A DNA stretch of 64,000 nucleotides from Glandiceps talaboti (lineage: Eukaryota > Hemichordata > Enteropneusta > Spengelidae). Of this stretch, positions 22,637-40,895 are shown piece after piece. The notes under the pieces were generated by a model that was not told where the DNA came from, made no database searches, and saw only the letters and a program-made list of their open reading frames with translations. A program made the position numbers and the translations under genes. The first letter of the stretch is position 1. Every line of letters starts with the position of its first letter. The DNA is taken from NCBI RefSeq assembly GCF_964340395.1, contig NC_135550.1, forward strand, positions 4,095,601 to 4,159,600, given 5' to 3'.

Positions 22637-22642
22637 TTTATT
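22637..22642 (-). terminator. poly(A) signal of the LDLa-like gene at 22.8-28.1 kb
   Basis: TTTATT on the plus strand reads AATAAA on the gene strand, about 160 bases after the predicted TAA stop. Confidence 0.5.
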
Positions 22643-22802
22643 GTGTTATAGTACTTTTCTTGATCATGACCCCTCTCCTCCTCTTGTCAGCCCAACAATT
22701 GTCTTTCGATCTGACCTCACCATCAATTTCTTGGACTTTTATGGAGGGATAGAAAATCAGTTTATAGTGTCGAAAAGAGGCACGGTACATTCGTTAACGA
22801 CT

Positions 22803-28079
<5,277 letters not shown>

Positions 28080-28240
28080 TCTAATTGAGATGGTGTAACT
28101 GAGTTTATCACTCCCAATCGTTATTAGCTTTGTGCCGTGTGTTTTTATCAGGAGTTCTACTAATAACAGCAGGGCACGGTTTGCACAGTAACAGCAGAGC
28201 ATGAATTAGTTTGCTTTTATGATGATGAAATATTACGTAA

Positions 28241-28250
28241 GTATATATAC
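28241..28250 (-). promoter_or_regulatory. TATA-like box upstream of the LDLa-like gene
   Basis: GTATATATAC lies about 165 bases upstream of the chosen ATG. If used, transcription would start near 28212-28220, just before an in-frame ATG at 28202. Confidence 0.3.
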
Positions 28251-28639
28251 ATTAATTTTTCGTATGCATTTAAACAACGCATTTATAATTGGAAATGAAA
28301 ACTGCAATTGAACAATTGAAATTTTGTTATTATAGAGCAAGCAATCAAAATTTACTACGTGTATTATTGCCATTATACAAGTCACTGAGTTCCTCATGTT
28401 GTATGTTTGATTTATTGCAAAAAGTCTACTGACCAATGAGCATACAGTTCAAATAAATGGACGATAAATATATACAGGATTACAAGACTGATTGAAGAAG
28501 TTAAAGACGAATGATCATGATGCGATGCCAAGAGATAGTATAGAAAAATATGTAATCAACTTACTATATAATCAAATTAACGGTCATCGTGCGTGTACGA
28601 AGTTATAAAAGGACCAAGTTGTCTAGTAACTAAAATTTT

Positions 28640-29065
28640 ACCAGAAGAAATTAAATCAACGAATTAAAGGAAGTTCGGATGCCTCAAGTAATACTCTGGT
28701 ACATATCTATGTCTTTGGAAACCATCATTTCTACAAACTAAAACAAAGTGGAACTTTTCAAGAAAGTCACATCTACAGCAACGTCTATTCTCAAATGATG
28801 TCTTTCTTAGTCTTCTCCGTCTACCTGACTCAATTTGAAGGGACTTGACGAAACTGTAATTTGGTTAAGACATGTCTGAAGCATTGCACTGTACTGTCAC
28901 AATATCAAGGTATGAAATTAAACTCGTCAAAATATCTGTATAATCTGGCTCTACTTGAATTATCTAACTCTGTTAGTCCAATTCTGTACGTTGTTGTCTA
29001 ACAGCCGCTGCCTAACCTTAACCAAGAAATTCTTCTTATCACCCTGTTACAACCAAACATACATC
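28640..29065 (-). mobile_element. LINE fragment, 3' end of the reverse transcriptase ORF
   Basis: Minus-strand translation gives the usual C-terminal landmarks of CR1/RTE-like LINEs, in more than one frame: VRQRLLDNNVQNW, then RARLYRYFDEF, then NYSFVKSLQIESGRRRR and the zinc-type segment CCRCDFLEKFHFVLVCRN, followed by a Tyr-rich tail. It lies about 550 bases upstream of the LDLa-like gene start. Decayed, with at least two frame changes. Confidence 0.65.
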
Positions 29066-29631
29066 GCCCCTAACTCGGCTATCAGAGTCTTGACTAAAAA
29101 CACCCAGCCAGATACTCCTTTGAGCATGCTGATGCCAATCATATAGCATTTTAACTACAAAGGTTCTTTTAATATGTTTCTTTTTAATTATGATGTAAAA
29201 TGAAAATTCGAGTCAGAATGAAAAATGAGGCAGTGGTCACAATTAAATGTTGGAGTCTGAACAGAAACAGACTCAAAACGATCAGACGATCAGACGATCA
29301 GTGCTGATATCAGAAGAACAATTGTGTTAGCATCATACGCTTGGTGTGGCATTCTCAATTGAAATCTCAGTTAGACATTTCATTATTCATGTTTACCTTT
29401 TCATCCATTTTTATATTATGGGGTGAGCGTTACAATTTTATTTAGCAGCGAAAACAACATTATAATGTTTTCTTTGATAGCAATAGCCTCTTGGAAACAA
29501 CTAAATTAACGCGGGCAATAACTTCCAAGTATATAAGATTAGCGCACCCTCTACTGAGAACATATTTCATTAAAAATCCCTTTGTCTTTAGAAAAAGTGT
29601 GTAGTACTCATTCGACACTTTTGTATTTCAG

Positions 29632-29845
29632 GATTATTTATCTAACTCGGCACAATGTCGCGGAGTATAATTATATTGTAGATAATAGCGATAATAAAAT
29701 GGTGTTTCCAAACGACTGTCTTTTTAACTTCGAAATGTGTCTTTCGAAAGATAAGAACAGACCGATGTATGTTTGCAATCGAACCCAAATGGAAACTAAC
29801 ACTGCTTTCTGGAGGGCGCTCTCTATAGCTTGGAAGAAGAAATGA
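29632..29845 (+). CDS. terminal exon with a Kazal-like domain
   Basis: A TTTGTATTTCAG acceptor precedes a phase-2 exon that runs 71 codons to TGA. The segment YIVDNSDNKMVFPNDC, then LFNFEMCLSKDKN and a later VCNR, lines up with the Kazal signature Y-P-V-C-G-[ST]-D-G-x-T-Y-x-N-x-C-x-L/F-x-x-A/E-x-C. The canonical Cys-Gly pair reads Asp-Asn, so one disulphide partner is missing or shifted. Kazal domains inhibit serine proteases or occur in follistatin-like secreted proteins. The protein ends in a basic AWKKK tail. An AATAAA lies about 50 bases after the stop. Earlier exons, which should encode the first cysteines, were not found. Confidence 0.45.
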
Positions 29846-29893
29846 AATGATAAAATGAGTACTTCATAGATATTACAGGTAGCATAGAAAAAT

Positions 29894-29899
29894 AATAAA
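29894..29899 (+). terminator. possible poly(A) signal of the Kazal-like gene
   Basis: AATAAA shortly after the stop of the Kazal-like exon. The surrounding sequence is A-rich, so chance occurrence is possible. Confidence 0.35.
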
Positions 29900-29981
29900 A
29901 TAATAACCTATGAAAACAGAATTTGGATGGCATTTGTGACGTTTTCAGTGGAAATAAATGAGAGAAATGGAAATAAATGAC

Positions 29982-29982
29982 C

Positions 29983-30014
<32 letters not shown>

Positions 30015-30038
30015 GGACGGACGTACGTACGTACGCTC

Positions 30039-30084
<46 letters not shown>

Positions 30085-30134
30085 CCAGCCAGCCAGCCAG
30101 CCAGACAGACAGATAGACAGACAGACAGACAGAC
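29982..30134. repeat. CAGA/CGGA/CGTA/CAGC microsatellite
   Basis: Tetranucleotide blocks that differ by single bases, in the order CAGA, CGGA, CGTA, CAGA, CAGC, CAGA. Confidence 0.97.
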
Positions 30135-30197
30135 ATGGAAGGTATACATGGGAAATCAATGTAGACAGGAAAAGAATATGATATATAACGAAAAGTA

Positions 30198-30200
<3 letters not shown>

Positions 30201-30265
<65 letters not shown>

Positions 30266-30276
30266 AGGGGGGGGGA
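30201..30276. repeat. GA microsatellite with G-rich tail
   Basis: About 57 bases of GA followed by G runs. Confidence 0.95.
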
Positions 30277-31090
30277 ATATTAAGATATGTGAAGAACCTT
30301 AAAGAAAGAAAGAAATTTGAAAGGGAATATAACAGAGGAAATGCGATATACCGATTGGGAATAATACAAAGAAACAACGAATAGAAAAATGGAAAACAGG
30401 AAGTCAATTCAATAGGAAACATAGTATACGTTGATTTGATGTCCCTAATAGCATGTGACGGACAACTGTATATGAAAGGATGACAGTAAATGTATTGCAT
30501 GATATGACATGATAGTTTGTTATACGTTCACTGTGTTTAAAGGGATGGAAATAAACTAGTTACACCATACGAACTCATATCATGAAATATAGATGACAGA
30601 TCAACTAATCATCCCATATTTAGGCAATGTGTGTGTACGTCGTACCAATACAGTGTCTATTCTGTCATAATTCTATCATTTCTATTACACCAGTATGTAG
30701 CCATCGTACAATATTTGATAATCTCGTTCCCAATTTCGTACTTTTACAATTCAGATAATCAACAAGCATGTCACACATCTTTGTCGTACAGGGCGGAGGA
30801 ACCTCGCCACATGGTTTGATTATCAAACAATTGCCATCATATCACTATGCCTGCTGCTAATATACTTTTATTTAGGTAATTTACGAATTTGCCCTAATTG
30901 CCAAAATTATCAAAATGGCGTGAAATTTCTCTTTCCTTGGTCATGCCATATTAGTATTGTTTAATTCTTATTATTATAATAACTCTTCAACACTGTGCAC
31001 AAGGGCTTTTAAATACAGTAACAGTATTACCCCTGGCACAGACCAATAACGTCACAACGGCTCTCTATACGTATAGTTTAATTTACTTCA
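30277..31090. other. no recognised gene
   Basis: AT-rich sequence with short chance frames. Confidence 0.5.
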
Positions 31091-31099
31091 GAATCATCA

Positions 31100-31230
31100 A
31101 CTTCCTTGGAAGCCATTACAATCTCTTTAAACGCATGGGATCAAAACATTCACATGGCAACCACTAGACTACCAGGTTCCTAGGTATACAGCTTGGTTGA
31201 CGGAGACTTAATCGTGGTTCAAATCCTGCC
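31100..31230 (-). mobile_element. possible tRNA-derived SINE remnant
   Basis: On the minus strand CTGGTAGTCTAGTGGTTGCC resembles the A-box region of a Glu/Asp-type tRNA, and TTTTGATCCC about 30 bases later resembles a weak B box. A B-box-like GGTTCAAATCC also occurs on the plus strand at 31216. Spacing is too short for an intact tRNA. Confidence 0.25.
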
Positions 31231-33548
31231 AAAGACCTTGAGCCGTTCAGAAACAAAATGCAGCGGCGCGGCGCGTCTCGAACCTTCATGCAACCCTTCG
31301 AATTCAAGCAGGCCTTTCTAATAATATTTACTCAACAGAAGTTAGGCGATTGAGTAAAGATAATTGAATGGTAATAACGAAAATGATTAATGTCGTCTGC
31401 TACATTTTCTGATGATGGATGAAATTTGGGGGAAATGGAAGGAAAGGTGCATACTCAGTATTGTGAAATATATGAAACGCGGACACTCGCTGCTGAGAAC
31501 GACTATCTTCATAAATTGGCTTAGAGTGAAATAATACAAATTAATCTACACATACCTAAGATACGGTTCTTGAATTTTGAATTTTGAAAAACCGTATCGG
31601 CCATAGTATAAAGCAAATATAGTATAACATTGACAACATTGAGTTGTTTTATCTTGACAACCTTTCTAGGTGGACAGGTAAAGTTGACAATTTCTCACTT
31701 TCATTATGATTTGAAATGACACGAGAGCTGAACACCGCAATGATGTAATGATGTCGCCCAATTTTGATCTAGGTCGGTTCACACACGTCAGGCTAAGTAT
31801 AGTAGGGAATAAATCTCCGCTCGAAGCATATGCTTGAAGGACTCACTCAGAATAACGAATATTACAAGTCTTGCAAATTCAAGGCACATGCAGATAATAG
31901 ATTAAATTTTCCAAAGATCAAAGATCCGTCCCTCATATTACTCCAGGGACCCAGTAATCGAAAACTCCGACTTTCTCACACTAAATCATAACGGACATTT
32001 TTTTTACTAAACGTGAAATTAGCCGTTAAATACCACTGTCATATAAATTAAATGATAAGACACGTGTATTAATGAATAAAACATTTTTGTATGTAAACGT
32101 TTATTAAAACCAGCTTGTACGCCGTACACGTTTTCAAGGGCAACAACCATTTTACAACCGAACAGGTTCCGTCCAAAGAATTTAGGCAGATTGTCTATAA
32201 TGTTTGACACGCTCAGAATGAAATAATGAAATATGTAGGAAAAAGTCTTGGTTTTAGCACCTGTCAGAAATGTGTGTGACCTTTATGATATGGGAAGGAT
32301 TTTATGATTTACCGTGTCAATTAAAACATTCACCGCATATTTATTGATCTACAAGCTTTAGTCAAACTAACTCAATAGAAATATGCGTTGATATATTAAA
32401 ACATGCTGTTAAACAATCTAAAAACCAAGACAAACCATTATGGATCTCTTGTAGTATTTCATCCATTTTTGAAAGTAACGTTTTGCGTGTAAAACTGTGG
32501 TATTTTTCTATTATCTCAAAGTATATTTTCTGTTTTTGTTTTGTGTAATTTTACTTTGAGGAAATAAAAGATTTTTGAAAATTGAATTTTGTATTGGTTA
32601 TCGAAGAGTCTGCACTGTGAAAAACATCAGCAACCACAAACAGTTTGTTATTGAACAGAGATATCTCAACTTATGAAAAAAATCACAGACCCCCTCCCCC
32701 ACATAACAAGTACCCCTAAACACGTATACAGTTGTATTTACATTCTCTCTATCCATTGGTAGTTTACTGTCATTTAAATATGTTGCACATTCTATATGAC
32801 AAACCATTTAAAAAATAACACAAGATGAGATATAGTACAAACTAATATGTGAAATGAAACGGTTGTATGAACAGAGATGGCAAGAGAAGGTTTTATTTAC
32901 ATTCAGGAGATGACCTTTCTCAAGTCTAGAGGTAAATTACAATGCCAACTTGATAATTACTAGTAATAACTTGTATTATGGATACTTACTTCGAGTTCAT
33001 TACACAATAATCAACACATTCTTTGGTATGTTTCTCTTTTTACATTATTTAGCACACTGAATATTCGTTTAGCTTGGATGACTTATTTTCATGTACCTGT
33101 TACTATGGGGACAAAGTACGATGACCCCGTGTTTTCAATCAATGATCGTGAAAGCATGAAGGCTGACGAACATGTTTGAAATAATTCATGAAATTGACAA
33201 AACTTTCTAAACAGTGTCACATCTATCGTATTTAGCTGTTGGGTTTGGCATCTTGAAGTGTAGACGGGAACTATAAACAACCACACCTACACACACCTAC
33301 ACACACACACGCGCGCGCACACACACACTTTCTCTTCCACGACATATGTCGAATGTAACTCCAGTCTCCCCACCCCTACTACGTCGTCAGTAGATCAATG
33401 TACAACAAGGACGGGATTCGCACTCTCACCAAACTATCAATTGTTTTAGTGGGTCTGAGAATCGGAAGAGATCAATCGATACATGTCAGATGATGTATGG
33501 ACACGCATACTCAATTATTACCTGAGATACAAAACTTGATTAAGAACA
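31231..33548. other. no recognised gene
   Basis: Includes a nine-base-pair hairpin at 31560-31598 (GATACGGTT with AACCGTATC) and a short CA/GC run near 33300. Otherwise nothing was recognised. Confidence 0.5.
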
Positions 33549-33646
33549 AACAAACAAACAAACAAACAAAAAACAAACAAACAAACAAACAAACAAACAA
33601 ACAAACAAACAAACAAACAAACAAACAAACAAACAAACAAACAAAC

Positions 33647-33680
<34 letters not shown>
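33549..33680. repeat. CAAA tetranucleotide then CAA trinucleotide microsatellite
   Basis: About 100 bases of AAAC units switching to CAA units. Apparent Asn/Lys/Gln/Thr or poly-Gln frames are artefacts. Confidence 0.97.
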
Positions 33681-33819
33681 AAATGCATGTCCAACATGTC
33701 AATGCCAGGGTTAAATTGAAAATGGAGCAAGTAATCAAGTGATGCAGACGATTCTGTTTTAATATTCCGAAACGACTTTAATACCTGGTGCCATAATGTC
33801 TAGAAACCCCCATACAGGA

Positions 33820-34105
33820 AAGCAGGTAGGTAGGTAAAACAGCCGGCTCACATCACCTACCTCAAACACAGGTTTACAGATTAGTAGCTATAGGTAGGTA
33901 GGTAATTATGTATGTCAGCAAGCAGGCAACAGGTAATCAACCTGAAGGACATGCAGGTATAGGGAGTTGATTGGTAGCCTGTAGGTATGTTGGTAGGCAG
34001 GCATGTAACTGAGTGAGTGCGTGGCGGGAAAGTGGAAATTAAGGGGAATAGGTAGATTGGTTGGCAATAGCTAAAGGTGACAGGTAGGTACTCAAAGAGG
34101 TAGAT
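33820..34105. repeat. degenerate GGTA/GGCA low-complexity tract
   Basis: AGGTAGGTAGGTAA-type clusters recur through ~280 bases with GCAGGCA variants. It looks like an old, decayed tetranucleotide array. Confidence 0.55.
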
Positions 34106-36556
34106 GCAAATACAAGCAGACGATCTGACAATCTATGCAATTAAAATTTTTAGATTTTGACGACACATTGATACGTGAAAAGTAAGTACAGATTACTTTA
34201 AAAGATGATCCCCTGACAGGTACCGTATATCACATGAAAATATGGACCATGAACCTTGACCCCCTCCGTGCTGCCCATATGTTGTGTTCACGTTAATTCC
34301 ATAGCATACAATACACAAAGTAATCCATTGATCGTGAGTATGTCTAAATACCATTTCAGCCCGCGTTTATTTATAGTATTTCTGCCTGCCTCCTACCGGG
34401 TGTGAGGTTGCAGGCGGGTCATCAGAGGTCGAAATTGATACTCCAGAAATAATGATGACTCCAAAATGTTCAAATAAGTGTATCTTAAAATAGAAAGTGT
34501 GTTGATCGTGAATATATATATGGTTGATTGACGAGAGCCAGAGAATCGCACCCAGGTTCTATTCGTGACGCGCGGGAAACAAATCTAGTGAAAAGAGAAG
34601 CAAACTACCGTACCGGGTCTATAGAACAAGTACAGTTCTATCAATACTTCTACGTTACGTTCGCTATCAACTCAACTATAAATATAATTTGGCAAACGTG
34701 GAACCACATGTGTTTTAGGGTCGTGATAACCTGACGTTCTAAACATGCCTACTGTTTTTAATAGCTCATATTGTATTTATAGACTTGTTAGTTACAATTA
34801 CGTCCTTTATAAAATTTAACGGTGTTTAGAGGACTGCGTGTCCCCGTTAGACATTGGTCACGTTCACAGCTTTGTGCTACTCAATCATTGTATATAATAT
34901 TTGTCAAAATCAATTTAATTTGAGATAGGAAATATGGAACAGTTCATAGCGGGCGGATGTTCGTTGACTTTAGTAAAGTAATGGATATCCTAAAAGCAAA
35001 TTGATTATGCACTTTACATCGTGTGTACCGTTTCTTAAATCAAATAAACAGTCGTTAGGAGTTGCTTGGTCAGAAGTCAACAAATTGGAATGATATAATT
35101 ATAAATGATTAATTACAAGTTGGATTTCGTTTTGCTTTTTGACAGCGATGCGACACATCCCGAGGAAATGGTAGACGTGTTTTAAGTCTGTCATCGATGA
35201 AGAAGCCAGTGCTTTTAAAAATGATGCAGCGCTATTAAACAAATATGTGTGATGTATAACCTTGTCACATATCACGAAATTGATTAATATACACACAGTG
35301 TGAATCAACATTTCTTATTTGGCAATTAATTCACACCATGTATATATGTACATTGTATATTGATTGATTCACAGAGATAAAAGTAGATTAAACTTCACTT
35401 GAAATTATAATTATTGTATAAAAGAGTCAAGTTAGAAATAGGGTAATTCTATTTTATTTATGAAGAAAGAGCATTTACTTCTATGTGCAAATTACAAAAA
35501 GTTAACCTCACATGAGCTTTCTCCAAACGGCAAAGACGTCGATTTCTTTCACAGTAAATGTTCGGTGCATTGTTGGCTAGATGAATTTTTGATCAACATT
35601 TTACAAAGCGTCAAATTTTAATAACGACCACCTACAACCTTTCGTTGGCACACTCTTATTCCTGCCAGGGGTAAATTTATCAATTTTGGTAGGCTTCACC
35701 GGAAATCTTTTGGCAGCTGGCCACCCTCGGGGTTAAAAGTCGGTCTATTATTGGGATACAACGACTTCCTGATACTTCAAATAGTGTGATCCGGGAGTGT
35801 GATATCATATGCTGCCCGAGTAATTCATTTTGTTAATGTGATTTTCTTTTGATCCGATTTCTTGGGATCATGAGAAGCGCTGGGGGCAAATACATATGTA
35901 TAAATGTCTATAATATCACGACACGGACTCTTCCAAGCTGTTTTCAGTTAATACCTGACTCATTCGAGGCATGGTTATGCTCTATACACATTAGAAATAT
36001 TTTTATAGGTATCGGCAATACATGTATATGAGAGGTAACGAGCAACAGGTTTATGAAATGCATCGTCAATAAAATACAAATAGCTAGACAGGTAATTAAT
36101 ACCTTGAGAGCCAGAAGCCTTTGAAATAAATCAACCCACGTTTCGCTCTTCGTGCAAATTGTGGAATTCATTTACTACACCTCGTTAAATGTTTGAAACC
36201 TGGATATTATGTTACCTTTCATGGCAATCTATGCCAATAATTCGTCCTAACCATGTCTGTTATGCTTGCTTAATCACCTCAACATCATTTCTGGTTGAAT
36301 ATGGTGTGCAAATATTTCCTAAGACAGTCGTAGAGGTAAGAATCCCTAGTGATGAGTCCACATCATTTTAGACCAATTTCGGTTTTTTTAAATACACCCC
36401 ACTTTGAATAAAGATACCTGCTAAAATACCTCACTGTAGATCAGCCTCTCAAACTCTGCATCCCATCTGAGACCAACGCCCGAAACAACATACCCCAAGA
36501 ACGACAACACGTCCCCATTATAACTATATATCCATATTTATCGTCATTTACAACCC
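34106..36556. other. no recognised gene
   Basis: AT-rich sequence with only short frames lacking domain signals or matched splice sites. Confidence 0.5.
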
Positions 36557-36803
36557 TCAGTCAGTCAGTCAGTCAGTCAGTCAGTCAGTCAGTCAGTCAC
36601 TCACTCACTCACTCACTCACTCACTCACTCACTCACTCACTCACTCACTCACTCACTCACTCACTCACTCACTCACTCACTCACTCACTCACTCACTCAC
36701 TCACTCAGTCAGTCAGTCACTCACTCACTCAGTCACTCACTCACTCAGTCACTCACTCACTCACTCACTCACTCACTCACTCACTCACTCACTCACTCAC
36801 TCA
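36557..36803. repeat. CAGT/CACT tetranucleotide microsatellite
   Basis: About 245 bases of TCAG and TCAC units in blocks, with several switches between the two unit types. Confidence 0.97.
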
Positions 36804-38344
36804 GCGGTTCAGGATGAAACATTAGGACTAGGAGACAAGTTACAAATAGAAGTGTCTTGGTGTTGTACTCAACAGTAGATACTTAACGTAGCTGCCACCA
36901 TACACAATAATGGTATAGGTCTGAAGTTTGATTTTGAAATGAGTACATGTGCAATGACAACTTAAACACAATATATTACAGTTATCAATTGCACTATTTA
37001 TGAATTGTGAGTGAAAAACATGAGAACGAAGTGATATCTTGAGCATCACGTGTATGTGTATTGCTGCAGTTATTCTACAGTGTTTAGGAAGACAACTTAA
37101 GTATACACCAGTTTTGATCACACAAGTTATCACGGACGTTATAATAACAATGAGAGAACGAAGAAAACACGAGTGATTTTTACACTGAGTTTATGTTTCG
37201 TAGGAGAGCTATTTATAGAAACAATCGCTTGACTTGTCGACCGTGACCTTTACCCTGGGACTTTTAAGTAGACCATATAAACACTAAAACATCAACACGA
37301 GTAGTTAAAGAAGACGTGACCTATATAATGACGAATGATCTGTTTAATAACTTTAAGATGTCCCCACACCGTATCTACTAAATCACTTGTTACACTATCA
37401 CGTTGTACTGATTAGACAACGTATGAAATGACATGGCAGGAGTTGAACCAACTTTTTACTCAACAGATGGGTTTATTCTTGTGCAATTGTAAATCATTAC
37501 ATCAACCTTGATACTTCGTTATATAGTTCAGTAGAAATATGTGTTTTCAATTAGTCGGTAATGTATACAGCACACTCCACAGATGTATGAGTTATTTTAA
37601 ATAGCTTTGTGAACGGAGTTGCCTTGTGTCAGTCATTTAAAGTCACCGAAAACAATTTACAAGGAAAGTCATATTACCTAAGATTGAAAACCGTTTGACG
37701 CAGCAAAAAATCACTAATTGTATTGCTATACTTCATTGCCTTGCTGAACAAAGTTCTTATTTAATTTACATTTCTATATTTTTATATCAGTTAACTTAGC
37801 AGAAGTACATTCATCAATTGGTCTCAGCATAAAGCAATTCTGTGAACGTTTTAGGAGAGGCTTACATCCTTCAATAAGTCAAATTTTAGTCGCGTCTTAA
37901 TTCTCCATTCTTATCACAGGTCTATTTTTTTCTAGGGATAGCACGTGAATAGTAAAATTCCAGTGTTTTTTTAAAGCATGGCAATAAAGTATCTGGTTTA
38001 TCTAAGCAGATCGCCTGGAACATTCACAGTGTCATAATCTGCTGAGATAATGGTATCTCACACAAAGAACATGCATTAATGTATATCAGAATTATGTTAG
38101 CAAGGTGATAAGATTTGTGTAGAGACAGACAATGATATGTAGCAATATTATATTTAGTAATTTTTTTTGGTCGAGCCAGGTGGCACTGTGTTTCATGTGA
38201 TATGCTTTTCATTGTAAGCCTCGTTTGTCGAAACGATGGGATCATATGCGTTTAATAGCTTGTATCGTTTCTCTTCTCAAAGTGTGTACAGTGTACATCT
38301 TCCCAAATCTTTTGCAAAATAAGGTATTTAACTACAATGTGTAC
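36804..38344. other. no recognised gene
   Basis: Nothing beyond chance frames was seen on either strand. Confidence 0.5.
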
Positions 38345-38581
38345 ATGGCAATGTGTTGTTTATTTCTTCCTATCTGATGTACAGCCATTTCAGATTGGAA
38401 GAACAGTTTTATATCTCTTTTTCAGTTGACGACAGTTCCACATCCACTATTTCTCATGAGACTTCACAATTTTTGCGATTTTGTTTTATTTTTTGTCGAA
38501 TACGTAAAAAAAAAATTAGGGTTGGTAATGAAAAGCTAGGTGGGAGTCGGGTAACCGGAACCAAACAATTATTCTTTTGCC
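38345..38581 (+). mobile_element. TAAGGC-family element, copy B (5'-truncated)
   Basis: Matches copy A from GTGTTGTTTATTTCTTCCT on and keeps the other end, AGCTAGGTGGGAGTCGGGTA then ACCGGAACC and TTTTGCC followed by TTA. An ATT/ATC run follows directly. Confidence 0.7.
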
Positions 38582-38698
38582 TTATTAAAATTATTATTAT
38601 CATCATCATTATTATTATACATTCTATTCTAATGACATTTTTGACTTTCAAATTCTACTGCAATGTCATTGCAATGTTTCAGATATCTGCTTCAAATA

Positions 38699-39161
38699 TT
38701 AGAGAGGTTTAGATGCGCGTATTTACGTGTGTTCTATACGTGTAGCGTCATAGTCACGTGATTCGAAGCAACTCAGGCGTTCTGTATCAAACGACGCTAC
38801 GTCAAAATGGTGGTCTACACGTAACTGTAAATACGTGTTGAGTTTTTGTCATTTTCGTCTATTAAATGTCGTATTTTTTATATCAAAGTTCTGAAGCATA
38901 ACTTTAAACTAATTGTTTGGTGTTTGGTTTGGGTAGTTGCAGGAAAAATGGCAAATATACGGACACATTTAGAAATCAAAGGCATGTATCTGGCCTTCTG
39001 GACAGAAGATGTCAACGCGCGCGTTAACATTCGAACATTCCACTGTTTTTCACGTTAAAACGCATAACTAAACACAATTTTGTACGCGTCATTACTTATA
39101 CGCCTGCACGATAATGCTCCCGTAGGCGTACGCGTTCTAACGTGTATCTAAACCTCTCTAA
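38699..39161. mobile_element. 463 bp inverted-repeat element with TA target duplication
   Basis: Both ends read inward TTAGAGAGGTTTAGAT, 16 identical bases, then GCGCGT or ACACGT. TA flanks each side (38697-38698 and 39162-39163), as for Tc1/mariner-type insertions. The interior is unusually rich in ACGT and CGCG motifs for this AT-rich window. No transposase, so it is non-autonomous. Confidence 0.75.
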
Positions 39162-40595
39162 TAGCCAGATACTTGTCCTGTTCACTATCGCTGTCTTTTC
39201 ATCAAAACATCGCTAGGCTAGGTCTTTTATAAGATTTAATGCTGCGATAAGGAGCGACACGGGATCGTTAAGAGAATGGACCATTTGATAACTTTGGATT
39301 TGACCGGGGGGGGGGGGGCAACTCCCATAGACGAACATACGTTGAGGGTCCTCTGGAAAGGTGTGGTTTTTATGTTCACAAGGCATGAGAAAGGGTATAT
39401 ACATGTATGAGGTGTAACAAGTGACTGGCGGGTAATTGTCTTTGAATTGTGTCAGAAAATTAAAACAAATGAATTAGTATAAACAAAGTAACATATCCAG
39501 TCAGTACTACAAATTAAAAATTAAAAATAATGATTTAATAGAAACCATGTCAGTGTCAGTGTCAGCTTGCGTTGACAATGTCGTGTTTTGATGTTTTCTT
39601 GTGACACTTGGCACTTTGATACTACATTGTATTTAGTACCTTTGACGATAATAAGATGAAAACATCACTATATTACCACGGTGTGTCCTGTTCTTGTAAA
39701 TGAGACACTTCACAGTAATCCGTTGTCTCTATTTTGTGAGATACAGTTGGTATGAGAATGGTCTCTCTTTTTTGAGTTTTGGTATGAGAACAGTTGGGTT
39801 GGGGGTCTCAAAGGAGCCCCCCCCCCCCCCGCCTCCGAATTTTGGCAAATTACGATTGGGTCAAAAGATGCGTACATTGATGCATGTCAGCCAACTGTCA
39901 CTGTGTGTCAAATCTAAGTGATAGTGACAAAGTAATGATAATGTATAGCACAAGTCATATGTTTTCACATGAAAGGTGATACTAGTATAATGACAACCAC
40001 ATGATTATTTGTGTCAGTACAATTCAAGTCAATTACTCACTTTCACTGTTGCGACTGTTCTGATTTGTACTCCATACGACTACACGTCCATCAACTTTAT
40101 TCTATATTGCATGCATGCCATGGTGAGAGAGTCACTTTTCACAGTAATTTCTATTGGATCTAGATTTACGTTACTAATTGATACACCCCAACATTAATTA
40201 CAAATCGATAGACTTATATAACACCAGATAAAAGTTAAACTCTGAATAGTACGGTTAGCTTGCATTTTTAATTAGTGGATGTTGTCTTGCCGTCATAGTT
40301 TGAACACTGGGGTGCATTTTGAAACTGAACTGAGACGATGAGAAAAAACAAAATAACGGAAAATTTAGGCTTAGATTGTAGTCTACTGTCCTAAGACAAT
40401 ATGAGAAAAAACAAAATAACTAAGGCATCAAAATCGTGAAGAAAAAAAAGTATTAAACAATAGCTATAAGTAAACGGGAAACAACGAGAGATGCAGCACT
40501 GGAACTGCAGTTGTTGTATTACAGTATTCTGTGGCTATACACATGACCTCGACGGTCAAGGTGAATGTCACAATCCAAAAAGATAGTATTAATAA
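39162..40595. other. no recognised gene
   Basis: Contains a G run at about 39307-39319 and a C run at about 39818-39830 in opposite orientation, possibly decayed ends of another G-run element, and two similar GAGAAAAAACAAAATAAC blocks near 40340 and 40400. Confidence 0.45.
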
Positions 40596-40895
40596 GGCCT
40601 ACAAAATGTGTGGTTCCGGTTACCCGACCCCACCTAGTTTTTCACCCCAACCCTAAACTTTTTTTACGTATTCAAAAATGAAATAATAAAATCGCGAAAA
40701 TTGTAAAGTCACTCAAGAAATAGGGGATGGGGAAACTGACATCAACTTAAAATACACAATATAAAACTGGTCTTCCCATCTGTAATGGCTGTACATCTGA
40801 TGAGAAGAAACCACTAACACAGAAACCATATGGAAAAAATACGGAAAACATAACTACCTTAACTAGACACTCATATATGAAAAAAAATTATTGTG
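40596..40895 (-). mobile_element. TAAGGC-family element, copy C
   Basis: Begins after TAA with GGCCTACAAAATGTGTGG and TTCCGGTTACCCGACCCCAC, the reverse complement of the copy B end. It carries the body blocks through GTACATCTGATGAGAAG and ends indistinctly after ACTAGACACTCATA. Confidence 0.7.

Noticed and set aside
31185-31245. A functional tRNA gene
   Set aside because: A-box-like and B-box-like motifs are present but too close together and on conflicting strands; more likely SINE debris.
33549-33682. Possible polyglutamine/asparagine-coding exon
   Set aside because: Pure CAAA/CAA microsatellite with no flanking coding sequence or splice structure.
36557-36803. CRISPR-like or regularly spaced array
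   Set aside because: It is a simple CAGT/CACT tetranucleotide repeat with no spacers, in a eukaryotic genome.
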